This document shows positions 46,411-58,200 of a stretch of DNA of 64,000 nucleotides, piece by piece; positions within the stretch are counted from its first letter, which is position 1, and each line of letters opens with the position of its first letter. Origin of the DNA: Morchella semilibera (taxonomy: Eukaryota > Ascomycota > Pezizomycetes > Pezizales > Morchellaceae); assembly GCA_009192285.1 (NCBI GenBank), contig WBVU01000009.1:1-64000 (forward strand). The letters are read 5' to 3'. The notes under the pieces were generated by a model, which did not search any database, was not told the origin of the DNA, and was given only the letters and a program-made list of their open reading frames with translations. The translations under genes and the position numbers were made by a program.

Positions 46411-48809
46411 TCAGGGCGAGGGCGATGAGACCGGCTTCCATCCTGGGAAAAACAATTGGGAGCACCAATACATGGAATCCTCGTACATCTCCTTCTCTTT
46501 AAGTAATTTCAATCCGCTCTCTATAAAATATAATTAGACTTTGTCATTTAATTTGAGGTGATTGACGCCCGGATTGGCAAATACCTTGTTGTTTGGTGGC
46601 TTGAATAACTTCCTTCATATATCTGATCTCATCCTCATTGGACTTCGCCAATACGATGGTGTCACCGGATTCCCAGTCCACAGAGAACGGAGCGTAACCC
46701 TTGCTGACGTGGTGGAAGTGGGCCAAAAGGATGTTAGCACCCTGAAAGACCGCATCAATGAGGTGATAATTAGAGAAACGATTCTGCAGAAGTAATATTA
46801 ACACTTAGTACTTATATGTGTACTCGGAGTGATGAGAGTGGCAATAGCAACCTGTAAACTATAACGCATCGCAAACCAACGATCATGCGCAATTGTAAGC
46901 TCCATGTTGTGCAACAAGATAAAGATCGTCAGGTATATCTCCAAAAAGTCTTCTGGTTTGTTATTGAGAACCTTCTTTTGCAGCTCTTGGAGAAGTTTCT
47001 TTCGGAGTGGTATCAAAAGCTGGTGGATTGTGATATTGTCGATCTGGAAATCCATGATTGGGGTAACCGGTGTTTTACCGTAGTACGGACTACTTTCATC
47101 CATGGTAGGTGACATACCGAACGTTTCAGTTCCGACGATCGACCATGGGGTTTCGATGATCCGACTAGCGACCCAGAGCTTCAAGGCGTTTCGTAATAGG
47201 GAGGACTAAAAGATTTAGCAAGAATATAAAACACAAGCGAACAGTACATACACCCTTGGAATTACTCATACGCAATGCCATTGCGAACGATTCCCATAAG
47301 ATCAAGTTTGAGCTAACATGCTCTTCGATGTATCTTATGGTGTTGTCTTCAACATAACGGTTGATTGTTCGTTGGGCATCATCGATATCAGAGATTGCGA
47401 ATGGAGGACAGGATAAAGCCCCGACACCACCGTTGGCAACCCAGGTATATGTGTCTCGATCGTCAGGTAAAGGCTTGTATTGCTTTGCCATGAGATTCAG
47501 TGTAAGCCCCATGCCTTGCGTGATAGTGAAACCCTTGGCCGGCGAGGCCCAAACACTTCGATCATTTGGTGAGGCTTTAAGCCATCGTCTACGAGTCCAT
47601 AAGAACTCCTCAGTAGGGCCTTATTGACATGAAAGGTATAGGTTAGCGTCACTTAAGACTTGGTTTATTGTCATAAAAATAAGGACTAATGCTAGCTGGT
47701 CAGCCCAGCTTGAATGATTTATACCTCTTCGGAAAAGTTCGGATTCTGTCATACGGGCTCGGAAACATGGTATGTTCGGAATCTTGGAGAAGATGGATTC
47801 ACAGTACTTGCAGCAAGCCTCAGACACCCTGATGCACTACATGACGTTAGCCCAGTGCTCACGTTTGGGGGGCCTGGGGTGTGCGCGATGGTAAGGGGCC
47901 GTGTGGACAACAGGGGGATAAGTACCCTTTTCTTGTTTTTCCAGCATGGCAAACAGGCGCCAGTGATTCTTGTCATATGGGTTTCCTTCTTCAGTTCAGG
48001 CGTGAATCTTTTCCTTTGCCTTTTCTTTTTGTTGCTTGATGAATTCGAATTATGCGCTGGCTCGCTTGTTTCGCCTGGCTCGCCGTCACTACTACTATCT
48101 GAAGTGCTCTATAGATACCGAGCCGAACATGATTGTTAATCCCAGTGTTTCTTATGATAATAAAGAGTAGGGGAAAAAAGATGAAGAGTACATGGAATGG
48201 AAGTAATACAGATTTTCTCGCTGGCGCGCTAATAACAAGTGGCTCTGGAGCCTCGCTGTCACCCGAACTGCTGCCAGGCGTGTTGAAGCCGACCGAGGAA
48301 CCCGACGTCTCAACACCAGTGTGTCCACCACTACCCGAGCTCGAATTGTAACCAGAACAATCTGAGGCTGGTTGCCATGCGCCGGGCTGCTCGTCCCACG
48401 GGCCCTGGTCGAATAGTTGCCCACTAGATGTGTTGAGTAGTAGCTCTTGATAGATATCGAGGTTTTGTTCGATTACTGCATCTTGGTAGACGGATAAGTC
48501 GAGGTTGGGATCCATGTCAATCATGTCGGGCGCGTAAGGGTCGAACTCGTGTAGGCCGAAGTGAGTGTTGTTTTGAGCCCACCAGTCGTTAGCAGCAGTG
48601 ATATCTAGACAGCCAAAGAATCCATCTGGAGCAGGTATGTTCTGAGTAGCACATGGTGGGGTGGGAGTCTGTGGTAACTTAATGTTTGGGACAGATGCAC
48701 TATAGTAGGCGTGTAGGTGTTCTTCGCCAGTGTAGTCGTGAGGGGTGAGGGGGTCGAAATCCCACGCTGAGAAGGGAATCTCAGAACACGGCTTCGGTGA
48801 GTTCAACAT
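46411..48809 (-). CDS. Zn(II)2Cys6-type transcription factor, seven exons
   Basis: Exons (minus): 48210-48809, 47926-48108, 47725-47836, 47252-47619, 46852-47205, 46585-46783 and 46411-46520. All six introns (46-105 nt) have GT..AG ends and the phases close exactly to 642 codons with no frameshift. Residues 1-200 are acidic and Ser/Gly-rich, a likely activation region. A basic stretch KKKRQRKR (nuclear signal) precedes the zinc cluster: C252 and C255 in CLPCWKNKKR, C262, C269/C270, C273 and C285, with the exon 2/3 junction falling between C255 and C262. This placement, followed by FRARMTESELF, is typical of a Pezizomycotina subfamily with the finger in the middle of the protein. The C-terminal half is helical, and the end SMYWCSQLFFPGWKP is characteristic of that subfamily. 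Target genes are unknown. The dioxygenase gene upstream on the same strand is a candidate. Confidence 0.85.
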
Positions 48810-51179
48810 GGTTAAACTCGATTAACTGGGGAGAATATCGAGAGTCAGGAGGAGGAGGAAGTGCGGGGGAGAACGGGGGGGGGGGGACGGGGTTGGAAGG
48901 GAAGGAGGCTGCAGGGCAACAAGACGCAACAGACTCAACAACGGTGAATAGGAGGAAGTGGGGACCTAGAGAATTAAAAGAATTGAGAGATGGTGACGGT
49001 CCGAACTAGGCTCTCTGTTATGGGGAAGTAGAGGACGGGGGTGGGTGGGGGGGGTGGGAGGAGCGGTCCTATCAAAAAAAAGGAACCGAGTTGTTACAAG
49101 GACCGAGTGTTTCTAGTGGAGAGGATGTGTAAGTATGTTACTGTATGTATGTACCAATCCTACCTACATACACGCCCAAGTATCAGTATATCATACAGTA
49201 TATGAAGTATCTACATGAATACGGAATAATAATGGGAATCCACAGGAAAATGATGTGGACGAGTTGGAGCTGAGCATGTATCCAGGAGGAAGGGGGGGAA
49301 ATAATCATGGTACATGTAGTCACTGTTCAGAGTAGCAGAATAACTAGGATGAACCACTGCAGAGGCACCTTAATGGAGGCAAAGGTATATGTAACTAAGT
49401 ATATGTACCAATACACCTGTAGTTCAAGTACCTACTAGAAAATGGATTCACAGCACCAAATTGGTGTACCATGCGTGTACCACTACCACCGCACCACACC
49501 TAGGCACTGTAGGTACAACCTCCACCTCCATCTCCACATCCACCTCCACCACCTCCCCAAATCCTAGGCAGGAACGATGTCACGGACGCCAACTAACTAT
49601 GATCGACGATTGACAGAAGATCCGGAACTTAGGAGCCAGAGGGAGCTAATACCATCTACTATTTATCTATCGGCGAAAAAACCGTAATAGATAATAATCT
49701 TCGCGCTAGATCGGGCCAGCTTACAGCAAAAATTACTCGTTTTCTACCAATCGTGTCATACTCCTCATGCACATATGCAGCTAATACACCACATAAAGAA
49801 GGTGCATGGGTTGTAGAACAACTATCTACGGGTTTGAAGCGTGAGAGGAATCGACAGAATTCTTGTGTTGACCCGACCACCACCCTTACATTGAATGGAT
49901 GCGAGATGCGAGTTTGCGCGTATGTAGCACCAAACGCCTCACGCCTCTCCACTTCTGGATTTCTTTTCAGCCCACGTTTACGATAAACCCAGTCAAGAGG
50001 ACCACCATCATCCTGGGCAGCTGGCCAACACAAAAGTCAGCACATCAACACTTAAGCACCTCTCTCTCGTTACAGCGTTACAACGGGCCTTGGCCCCAAG
50101 GCAGCGAAGTTTCCCCAGATATTCGAACCCGTACCTATACATAAGAGATAAAGAGTACATAGTCGGCTCCCAAATCTACAGTAGTTACTTCATTATCCCC
50201 GCCTACCAAATAGCCTCTTGGGGGAGCCATATGCGGGGCTATACGCACGTATGTTCTTGCTCTTGCATCGTGTTCATGTAATGGTTTTTATAATCACCCG
50301 AAACTAGCACACCCTCGAGTAGGTACATAAAGCCCCAGAAATCCGGACTGAGACTTTCCTCGATCGTTGATGGCTCTTGTTTGTGCGGTTGTGTTTCAAT
50401 TTTCTTGTGGGGTTCCCATTCTACAGATCTTGATGGATTCGATGAGGGGCTCGTTTCCTAATAAACTATCGTCAAAAGGGAGTTCTAAATGGGGCGTTAA
50501 TTTACGACGTCAGAGTCAGCGGCAGAAAGTGCTTCATCACGCAGTAACCTTTGAAATCGTCTGGTGTGTTGACAAAGTCAGGGCCCAAGGCTCTAGACTT
50601 TCTATGGTCAATTGCCTGATAGTGATTTTGATAATTTAAAAACTCCGTGTGTTTGAAATTATGCAGTTGCCAGGACTGCGTTTCTAAAGTACATGCAGCT
50701 AATGTAACAAAGAGGAAAACCATGATAAAAATACAAAGGTACCAAAGGAATCAGACATGTAATAATACACAATACAATAACTTTTGGGGAGGCAAAAAAG
50801 AGACTGCCGACAAACCTGCAGTTGTCTCAGCCTTTCCCTCTTGACTAGCATGCTAGCCGTCAGTGATCGATAAACTAGACGTATAAAACATTACTTTGAA
50901 ATAAATAAATAAATAAGTAAATAAATAAACCCAGTATTCGCCATCAAACTTTTAGAAACAGAAGGAAGAAAATATAACCCCAATTTTAGGAAACCTCTAT
51001 AAAAGTGCTGAAAGGTTAGGTAAGTAGTCAATACAGTATAACGAGGGATAGAGAGAGTAAGAAATTAAAGAGGATAACCAAAGAGAATGAGCAAAGGGAT
51101 ATCAAGAATAAGCAATAAAAAATAAACATTAAACATCAAAAGCGTCAAACATGACACAACCGTCCATGTATACCTCAGC
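48810..51179. other. intergenic between dioxygenase and regulator genes
   Basis: About 2.4 kb, with G-rich runs in the first 250 bp (upstream of the regulator) and TACATGTA at 49311. A 124-residue minus frame at 49659-50033 could be a small gene but has no recognisable motif. An (AAAT)n run lies at about 50899-50930. Confidence 0.5.
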
Positions 51180-52907
51180 TTAACCATGGCCCGATGAGCG
51201 ACGTTGAGTGGTCACATGATCCCGATCTGTTATCGGCTCTATCGGCCAAAGCTCGGTGGAGATATCGTCGTCTCCATACGCAACATTCCAGGCAGATTTT
51301 AAGCAGTCTGGGGTTTCCCACGCATGCTCTTCGTTCCTCAACCATAATCTCAACAGATGCCTCTTCTGGTCTCTCGAAGTGCCGTCCGTAAACCCTTCCC
51401 GGGCATGCAGGATGCTCATGTTGTTCCAGAACAGGATATCCCCGCGTTTATTATCCAGCGTTAGCGAGTGTTTTTCTGCAGTGAAGTGGAGCGCATCAAG
51501 CGCATCGGCCTGGGCGTCTGTCATCGGTGGTATGGTTTTTGAGCGTGGCGATACTTTTGAGCCGGTTAGGATACGCCGTGAGAACGCGAATATCATCTTC
51601 CCTGCCTGGTTGAACAGTAATGGGCGTTGATAGTATGGTTCTCCAGGCCGTCCAAATCTAAAAAAAAAAAAAAAGCCATACCTTGTGAGCCACTTTCCGA
51701 GATGTCTCCCCGCATTGACGCCACGTAGGTACATAGAACAGAGAGAGAAAGGCAACATACGTGTCAAATATCCAATCAGGAGACTGAAGGGTATCAATAT
51801 GATCCGGCCTGGATTCAGCCAGGTCATTATAGATACTCCATGAAGACGCGATTTTGCTCTTTCCGCCCTTTTTGGCTTGGCTGAGGGTGTATAACGCCAG
51901 AATATCCCCGATATCTGTATGGTAAGGCTGAGACAACAGCAATAATCAGCATATGTCCATTACTCTCCGAGCCGATAAACCAAAGGGGCACAAATATCTA
52001 CCTGTTGGACATTTGAGTATGGTGCTTGGCGGAGGTTATCCGGCGCAACTTCCGAAGTTAGATCAATTAGGTGAACTAAGAATATGATTCGTTGTCAGTC
52101 TAATGCAATTGACGTGTAGAAAATGAACCAGATAGAAGAAACTAACGTAGCATGTTGTTGTGTTCATCCTGCCTCCCTCGCTTCTCGGCCACATAGCTCG
52201 AGAGTCCCACATAAATAAGAACATTGTCCTCACTAGAATACTTTTGTGGTTCAAGGCCCCGCAAGACAAAGAATCCTCTCCCGTGGTACAGCGAAGCCCC
52301 CAAAGCGATAAGCCTAGGACCAAGAGTTGGCAGGACAAAGTTTTGTCGACTTATGCACGAGATCGAAATTCCTTTTGCTGTGATAGGTGTGAGCTTCGAT
52401 TTGTAGTCTACAAGGGCAGCTAAATAGGAAAGACATAAAAAGTGCCGGGGAAAGTGTTGTTTCAAGAATGAAACCGCACGACTAGAGAAGATAGTAGCCA
52501 TCCAGGAAAAACTTACATTTAAAGGCTTTCAATGCCTCCTCGGTCTCTTCTATCTCCAGCGCCGAAAGCTCCACAATATACTCTTCCTCCTTCAATTCAT
52601 CCCCCTCCCACGCAAGTGGGGATTCTAACTTAGCCGGAAATCCATCCGGCAGAGTTTTCTTAAGCCCACCATTTTTCAGTCGCCGTAAACACCTCTCGCG
52701 ATAGGACTTAAAACTCGGGATCCACTCGATATCGGGTTGCTGTGGTGCAGCCTCATCTCCGGCCGCCGCCGGCTTTTGATCAGTAGTCCTTGGGAGTGCT
52801 CGCCTTCTTTGTGCCGGTGTTGCGGGGGAAGTATATGCAGGGTCCAAATCAGGAGAACGAATTTCGTTGGTACATCGGAGTGGAGCTGGCGGGGCCATTG
52901 AAGCCAT
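51180..52907 (-). CDS. TauD/TfdA-family Fe(II)/2-oxoglutarate dioxygenase
   Basis: Exons (minus): 52517-52907, 52147-52419, 52002-52075, 51761-51927 and 51180-51657. The four introns (71-103 nt) are GT..AG, and the phases close to 461 codons (460 residues), normal for fungal members. The iron-binding H-x-D is H249-T-D251 in PYHTDIGDILALY, and the distal histidine is H402 in QKRHLLRLWLRN, followed by the 2-oxoglutarate-binding arginine. Other family marks are GRGFFVLRGLEP and FDTFGRPGEPYYQRP. There is no signal peptide, so it is cytosolic. The family hydroxylates sulfonates, chlorophenoxy acids, carnitine precursors and many secondary-metabolite substrates; the substrate here is unknown. The last acceptor sits after a 15-base T run. 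It lies 2.4 kb upstream of the Zn(II)2Cys6 regulator on the same strand. Confidence 0.9.
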
Positions 52908-54371
52908 GCTTGATGGATTTCGGGTTGTGGTTTGATATTTGCTTTTTTTTTCTGCTGTGAGACTCTCTCTGACGCCGTATGTATATCTTTACTTTTTCCC
53001 CCTAATCCTCTGCTTGTGTTTCTCAATTTCTGCTCTGGTCGCAAAAAATAAATATAATAGGAAAAGATAAATAAAATAAATGCCCAAAAATAAATGAAGG
53101 AACGGCGGCGACAACGAAAAACTTTAGCGCAGCGGTGATAGGTCGACCACGAATAGTGGGGGTACTCAGGAGTTATTGGAGTACTCTCCGGCCGGATAGG
53201 ACTAACCAAAGAGCTGTCGCTGAAACATCCAAATGCCGCTTTTTAACCGAATAGGATAGTAGTAGACCGGGTTACCCAGTGATAATTTTTCTTCTGGTGC
53301 TTGAGCGCTGGCCGCAACTGAGAAGAAGGTTGAGTTAAAGTAACCGTAACGACAACGTCTTCTGGATCTCTCTTTCAACCTATCCAGTGTTGAGAAACGA
53401 AGATGAGAGTTACCACCTTAGCCCTGCGAAGTGAACGAAAGAAAGAAAGGGAAAAAAAAAATTTTCTGTGTTGATCAGCCCTCAAATTCTTTGTAAGAAA
53501 GTACGTTTGATGCACAACTAGCTACCGAGTGATAGATGATCCTCCGCTTACTGTTGTGCGATACCATGAGACGTACCTATTAAGTGAGAGTGATTCGTTC
53601 ACGGATGATTACAAGAGTAAGATCAAGTAAACGTCGGTGGAACGGTGCAGGGACAGCAATTGGGTATCGATTCGATATGTAAAAGAACGAAAGCCTGTCG
53701 TTTAGTTGTTACTTTCGAATTCAGACGGATGGGTTCCCGTACGGTATTTCTATTGCCCCTCCAATGAATAGGGGTTTTGAACTTTGTACCAGCTATATAT
53801 TTTGAGGAGGCCTTCAAGGACCCTTCATGTTAGCCGTGGAAATTCGGTGCCCTCCCCTGATGTTTCAATTCCGCGGTCATGTCACATCGACATGCATTGA
53901 TTGCATGCATGTAATTCCAGAACCCTTCTATTCTCATAGAGCACATATCCTTAAACGGTTTTTTTTTCTTTCTGGAGTAGCTTTATTAACTCTCTCCTCT
54001 TTTTTTTTTCTTTTTCCCTTCCAGTCCGGGATTCGGGAATGCCATGACGGCTGCTTCACTTGACTAGTGATCCCAACATTTGACGTCGGTATGTATCAGG
54101 GTCAGTCTTGTTCACAAAAGCGGTGCCTTGCAGTGAGGAAGTGAGTGACTGACATAACGAGGATCTCATCCCTACTCTGGATGCCCCCCCCTTTCAGGCA
54201 AACAGGTCTCTCATAGATTGGTGACCTCAATAGATAATGTATCGCAACAAAATGGAGCAAGACAACAAGCAAGATAGGGAGAATAATACACCTGCATCCT
54301 AGCTGAACAAAAAGGAAATAAAGGGCCCCACAGCATGCCAAAAACAATTAAGCATAAAAACCCAAACGAAG

Positions 54372-54391
54372 AAAAAAAAAAAAAAAAAAAA
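54372..54391. repeat. poly(A) run of 20
   Basis: An uninterrupted A run. It could be the tail of an old retroposed sequence, but no recognisable body lies beside it. Confidence 0.85.
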
Positions 54392-55244
54392 TTCAAAAAG
54401 CCACATTATTTCACTCGTCTTTCTTCCCGTATTTCCAAAGTTGTGGCGGATGAGATGGTTAGCTAGATGCCATTAGAGGTAATGCGGATCAATGCATGGG
54501 AGCACTAATGTCCAAATAATTTCAGATGAGGTCGCATACAGACGATCCGTATTCCTTGCGGACTGGCCCTGCATAAGCTCTTCGCAGAAACAACATGGCT
54601 CACTTGAAATGGAATGGGGGAAGCTCGGCAAAACAAAACTCTAGACTAGATTAGTACATTAGCCAATGTATTATTGTGGCGGAAAAAACGAAATCTTTAG
54701 ACATGGCAGACACCGTTTCCTTTTGTTTCTCTCTATCTAACCACATATGTAGCTATCGAGTATTTATGTTCGTAAGGTTCCACACCATCATGCAGTTAGT
54801 TGCTCGTGGTTACTTAGAGAAGCGGGAGCTGAACTGGTGAATTTTGTCAGACAGTTGTTTGAAGATACGGACACACAACGGCGCCGGTCTCACCATGACC
54901 ATAGCCAACAAATTTGAAAATTTCTAGCATAGACAGCTACAATAAGGACGTATGTACCTCTCTTATCTTAATAATCCTACGGATAGGTATATAGTATCAC
55001 TGTGCAGCTTATATCCATGAATAAGAAATAATCATCGATTTTAACCTTCGTGGTGCGGTAGTAGTCACCGTTCATTGAGCAACAACGTTCTCCCCTGTCT
55101 CCCTTCACCCGCCGTTTACTGGAACGTCGTCTACCCTCCCCCACCCTGGATGGATGTCTGTGCTTGCGCCCAGGCAACTGCGCAGAGTTGACGGATGTTA
55201 GGTCAAGAACATACGAAAGGGGGTGGTGGGTTTGAATAAGAAAG

Positions 55245-55297
55245 AAAAAAAAAAAAAAAAAAAGGAGGGAAAAAAGAAAAAAGAAAAAAGAAAAAAT
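55245..55297. repeat. poly(A) and (GAAAAAA)n tract
   Basis: A 19-base A run to 55263, then GGAGGG, then four GAAAAAA-type units. Confidence 0.85.
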
Positions 55298-58200
55298 ATG
55301 ACTTCCACTGACGATGTATCATCCCCACACAACAACATCCGCGGCAAGAACCGATAGGTCGGCAGTGGCAGTGTAAGCTAAGGTGGAAGACCTTTAGCCT
55401 TTCGTCCTCGTTCTCGTCTCCTTACCCCCCACCCCTGGTAATTATGGTTGTATGTGGTACATGATAAAGCTGAGTTTTTTGATAACTTTTCTTTACACTA
55501 AGCTTCACTATTTCAAGCCGAAATATGTGTGCATAGAATTGTAAGAGAAATCATTATCACTACCGTAATGACACCCTATCCTTTTTTTGTCTATTGTTAT
55601 AGTTGTTTTTTTTTTTTTTATCTGTGTTACCTAGGTCTCGCAATTCATTCGTAAACGGATCTCAACGTCTAAACCGGGCCATGGATGTTGCCTGGCCTAG
55701 AAACCTTATTAGCGAGTAAGCTAAAACACCTCATCTGAGTACCCGTTCTTGTACCTGCAGTTGCCAAAGTAAGTACCTACTAATGTTACGTACGTACATG
55801 GTACCTTACCTAGAGTACCTGCACCTCTAGAGAGTATAGCCGACCCCCCCGTGATTGATTTCCATACTTCATTCCTCTCATCCTATGTGCGTATAATCCT
55901 CCCACGCCTGGAGTGAGTAAGTTGTCATGTCAATCTGCCCACCAGACCGCGAGCTCGGCTTTGGCTGAGCTAGTGCCCCTAGGCTAGTTGGATTGATAGG
56001 ATTAGAAATATATACTGCCTGGTTTACATATTTCCAGTATGTTCCTGGGTCCACGATATTTGTTTCTTACCAAATACTCCACATGGGAGGGAAGCCGTCA
56101 CTACTCCCTATCTCGCCCACCCTCCGCGGCCCATCTGCCGTAGGATATACATACGTATTCAGATATCCGTTCCACTTGATCCATTGACTGTTTGACGATG
56201 ATTGTGTTTGTTAGGTGATCGGCTTTCCCCGGAAAGAGACAGGAGACGTGTGTATGTATGCCGGATTGACACAATCAACCTCCTTTATCCCCGAGACACT
56301 TCCTATACACTCTGCCCTGAAATTATGTCAAGAGCCTCAAGTTACACGCCCGTTTAAAAAACGCCATGCACTTACCTTCACCCATTCGCAACGGCTGATC
56401 GTCGTAATGCGTGTTAGCCACGCGTGCTTGACTATACCACTTTGACCCCAGTCCCCACGCCAAGTTACAGGAACCGAGGGATGGGAATCTGTTCACGCCA
56501 CTGTCATGAGAGGGTCCAATTTCAGGTTTTTGATGTCTCTCCAGCGACTCGGGAACGGGGAGGAAGTCTTTTCGTATTTCTAGATGAATAGTTATCCTAG
56601 TAGCAGTTAAGTCAAACCTAGTTGGGAGTTATGAAACGCGCATGAACGGGGGAGTTGATACTACCTAATATTTTCTCCAGCCCCGGGTATAAGAAATGTC
56701 AAGACATCAATGCTGGCCGGGCCGGAAAAAAGAGTGTCATAGGCAGACTGCAGGCCTAGCCCTTTGTACTCCCATCAAGAGAAGGGTTATTGCTTGTAAG
56801 AGGACAAGACAGAACATAAATTATCTGGTTCCAAATCTCGTTAAACATTCGCTACTTCCCAAATCCACTTGATAGTCAACTGCATCCGAAACTAACCAGT
56901 CTACTATTGACCCCTGCTCACCCAAAGAAACTGTTATGTATTCCCACGATTCGATTCCCGTGTAAGTACCTACGCCCGTCATCGCTGACATACGGAGTTG
57001 GATTTAATAGCAACCGGGCTTTAATTAATCCGAGTAAATTGCCAGCTGGATGAATGCTCTTTTGACGTTCGCCTTGGAGCTTCGTGGGTATATGTGAGCG
57101 AATTTATCAGGCATCCTTGCGATTAAAGTATATTTTGCTGTAGTGTTTTTCCCTTCACTAGTTTGTTGCCAAGAGGTAGTTTATGGTAGGTGATTGACGA
57201 GATAGGTGCACACGGTACTGTATCGCTTTTACCCTCCGGGTCGATCATTCTTAGCTAGACAGAGACCTCAAGCACAATACATAGATGTTTGTCAGACCGC
57301 GATCTGTGTCCTTTCCATTATCCACAACCAATGTCAAACCAAACGGCGATGACTGGGCTCGAGGAAAAACCCAAACATTTCTCGCGGAATGTTCCGCCAT
57401 TCCGTTTCGTTGGACAACACCCCGATATTTCGTTATGGAAGAATTTCCGGTCAATTTCTTTGTGAAATCCCTTCATGAACTCAACAGTTAAGGCGGAGCC
57501 ACCCTCGATAACATCGGTGGAAGATGGTAATAGAGGTAAATGAAGTGTTTCATTGCGACAGAAAACCTGAGAGCATGAAGACCAGCAGCGGATTCACTTG
57601 TAGATGACAACATGCAGTACGTAGTAGAACAAAGTTGGTGTTCCCTCATCTGCCACTCCACGTCGCAAAATACATCCGGCCCTACCTCATATTGTTTCTA
57701 CGCCATTAAATTTGTAATACTGTGGGGACAATTTATGAATATGAGTACATGTAAGTACCCAGCTTTGTATATGCATACAAATCAAGTTATGCATGGATGT
57801 TATCAATTCCTTTCATCTGCTCCATAAGTACATGTAGCTAAAGCACATGCAGTATCTGTACCTTACGAGGTATCCATCGATAGAGTTGTATGAGATGCCA
57901 AGACATCGCAAACCCTGGTTCGAAACTGCGATTCTCGGCCCGGATTCTAAATTCCCAGAATACTACTTGTACTGAAGATACTCCCATATTATATCTTCCT
58001 CATACTGTATATGGACCCAATAACTACTTATTACCTAAATCAAATCAACGGAATTATGCTGGATTCATGAATGATAAGTCGATCCCTCTAACGCTATGTA
58101 TACGTATGTGTATATATTTTCTCTCTCATTTCTCATCTGACAATTCATTTAGCCTAGGGGAATATGATAATAAGAAGGAATCCAAAGGAAGGGATATTGA

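Noticed and set aside
49659-50033. 124-codon minus frame
   Set aside because: No recognisable motif and no clear promoter or splice partner; kept only as a note in the intergenic entry.
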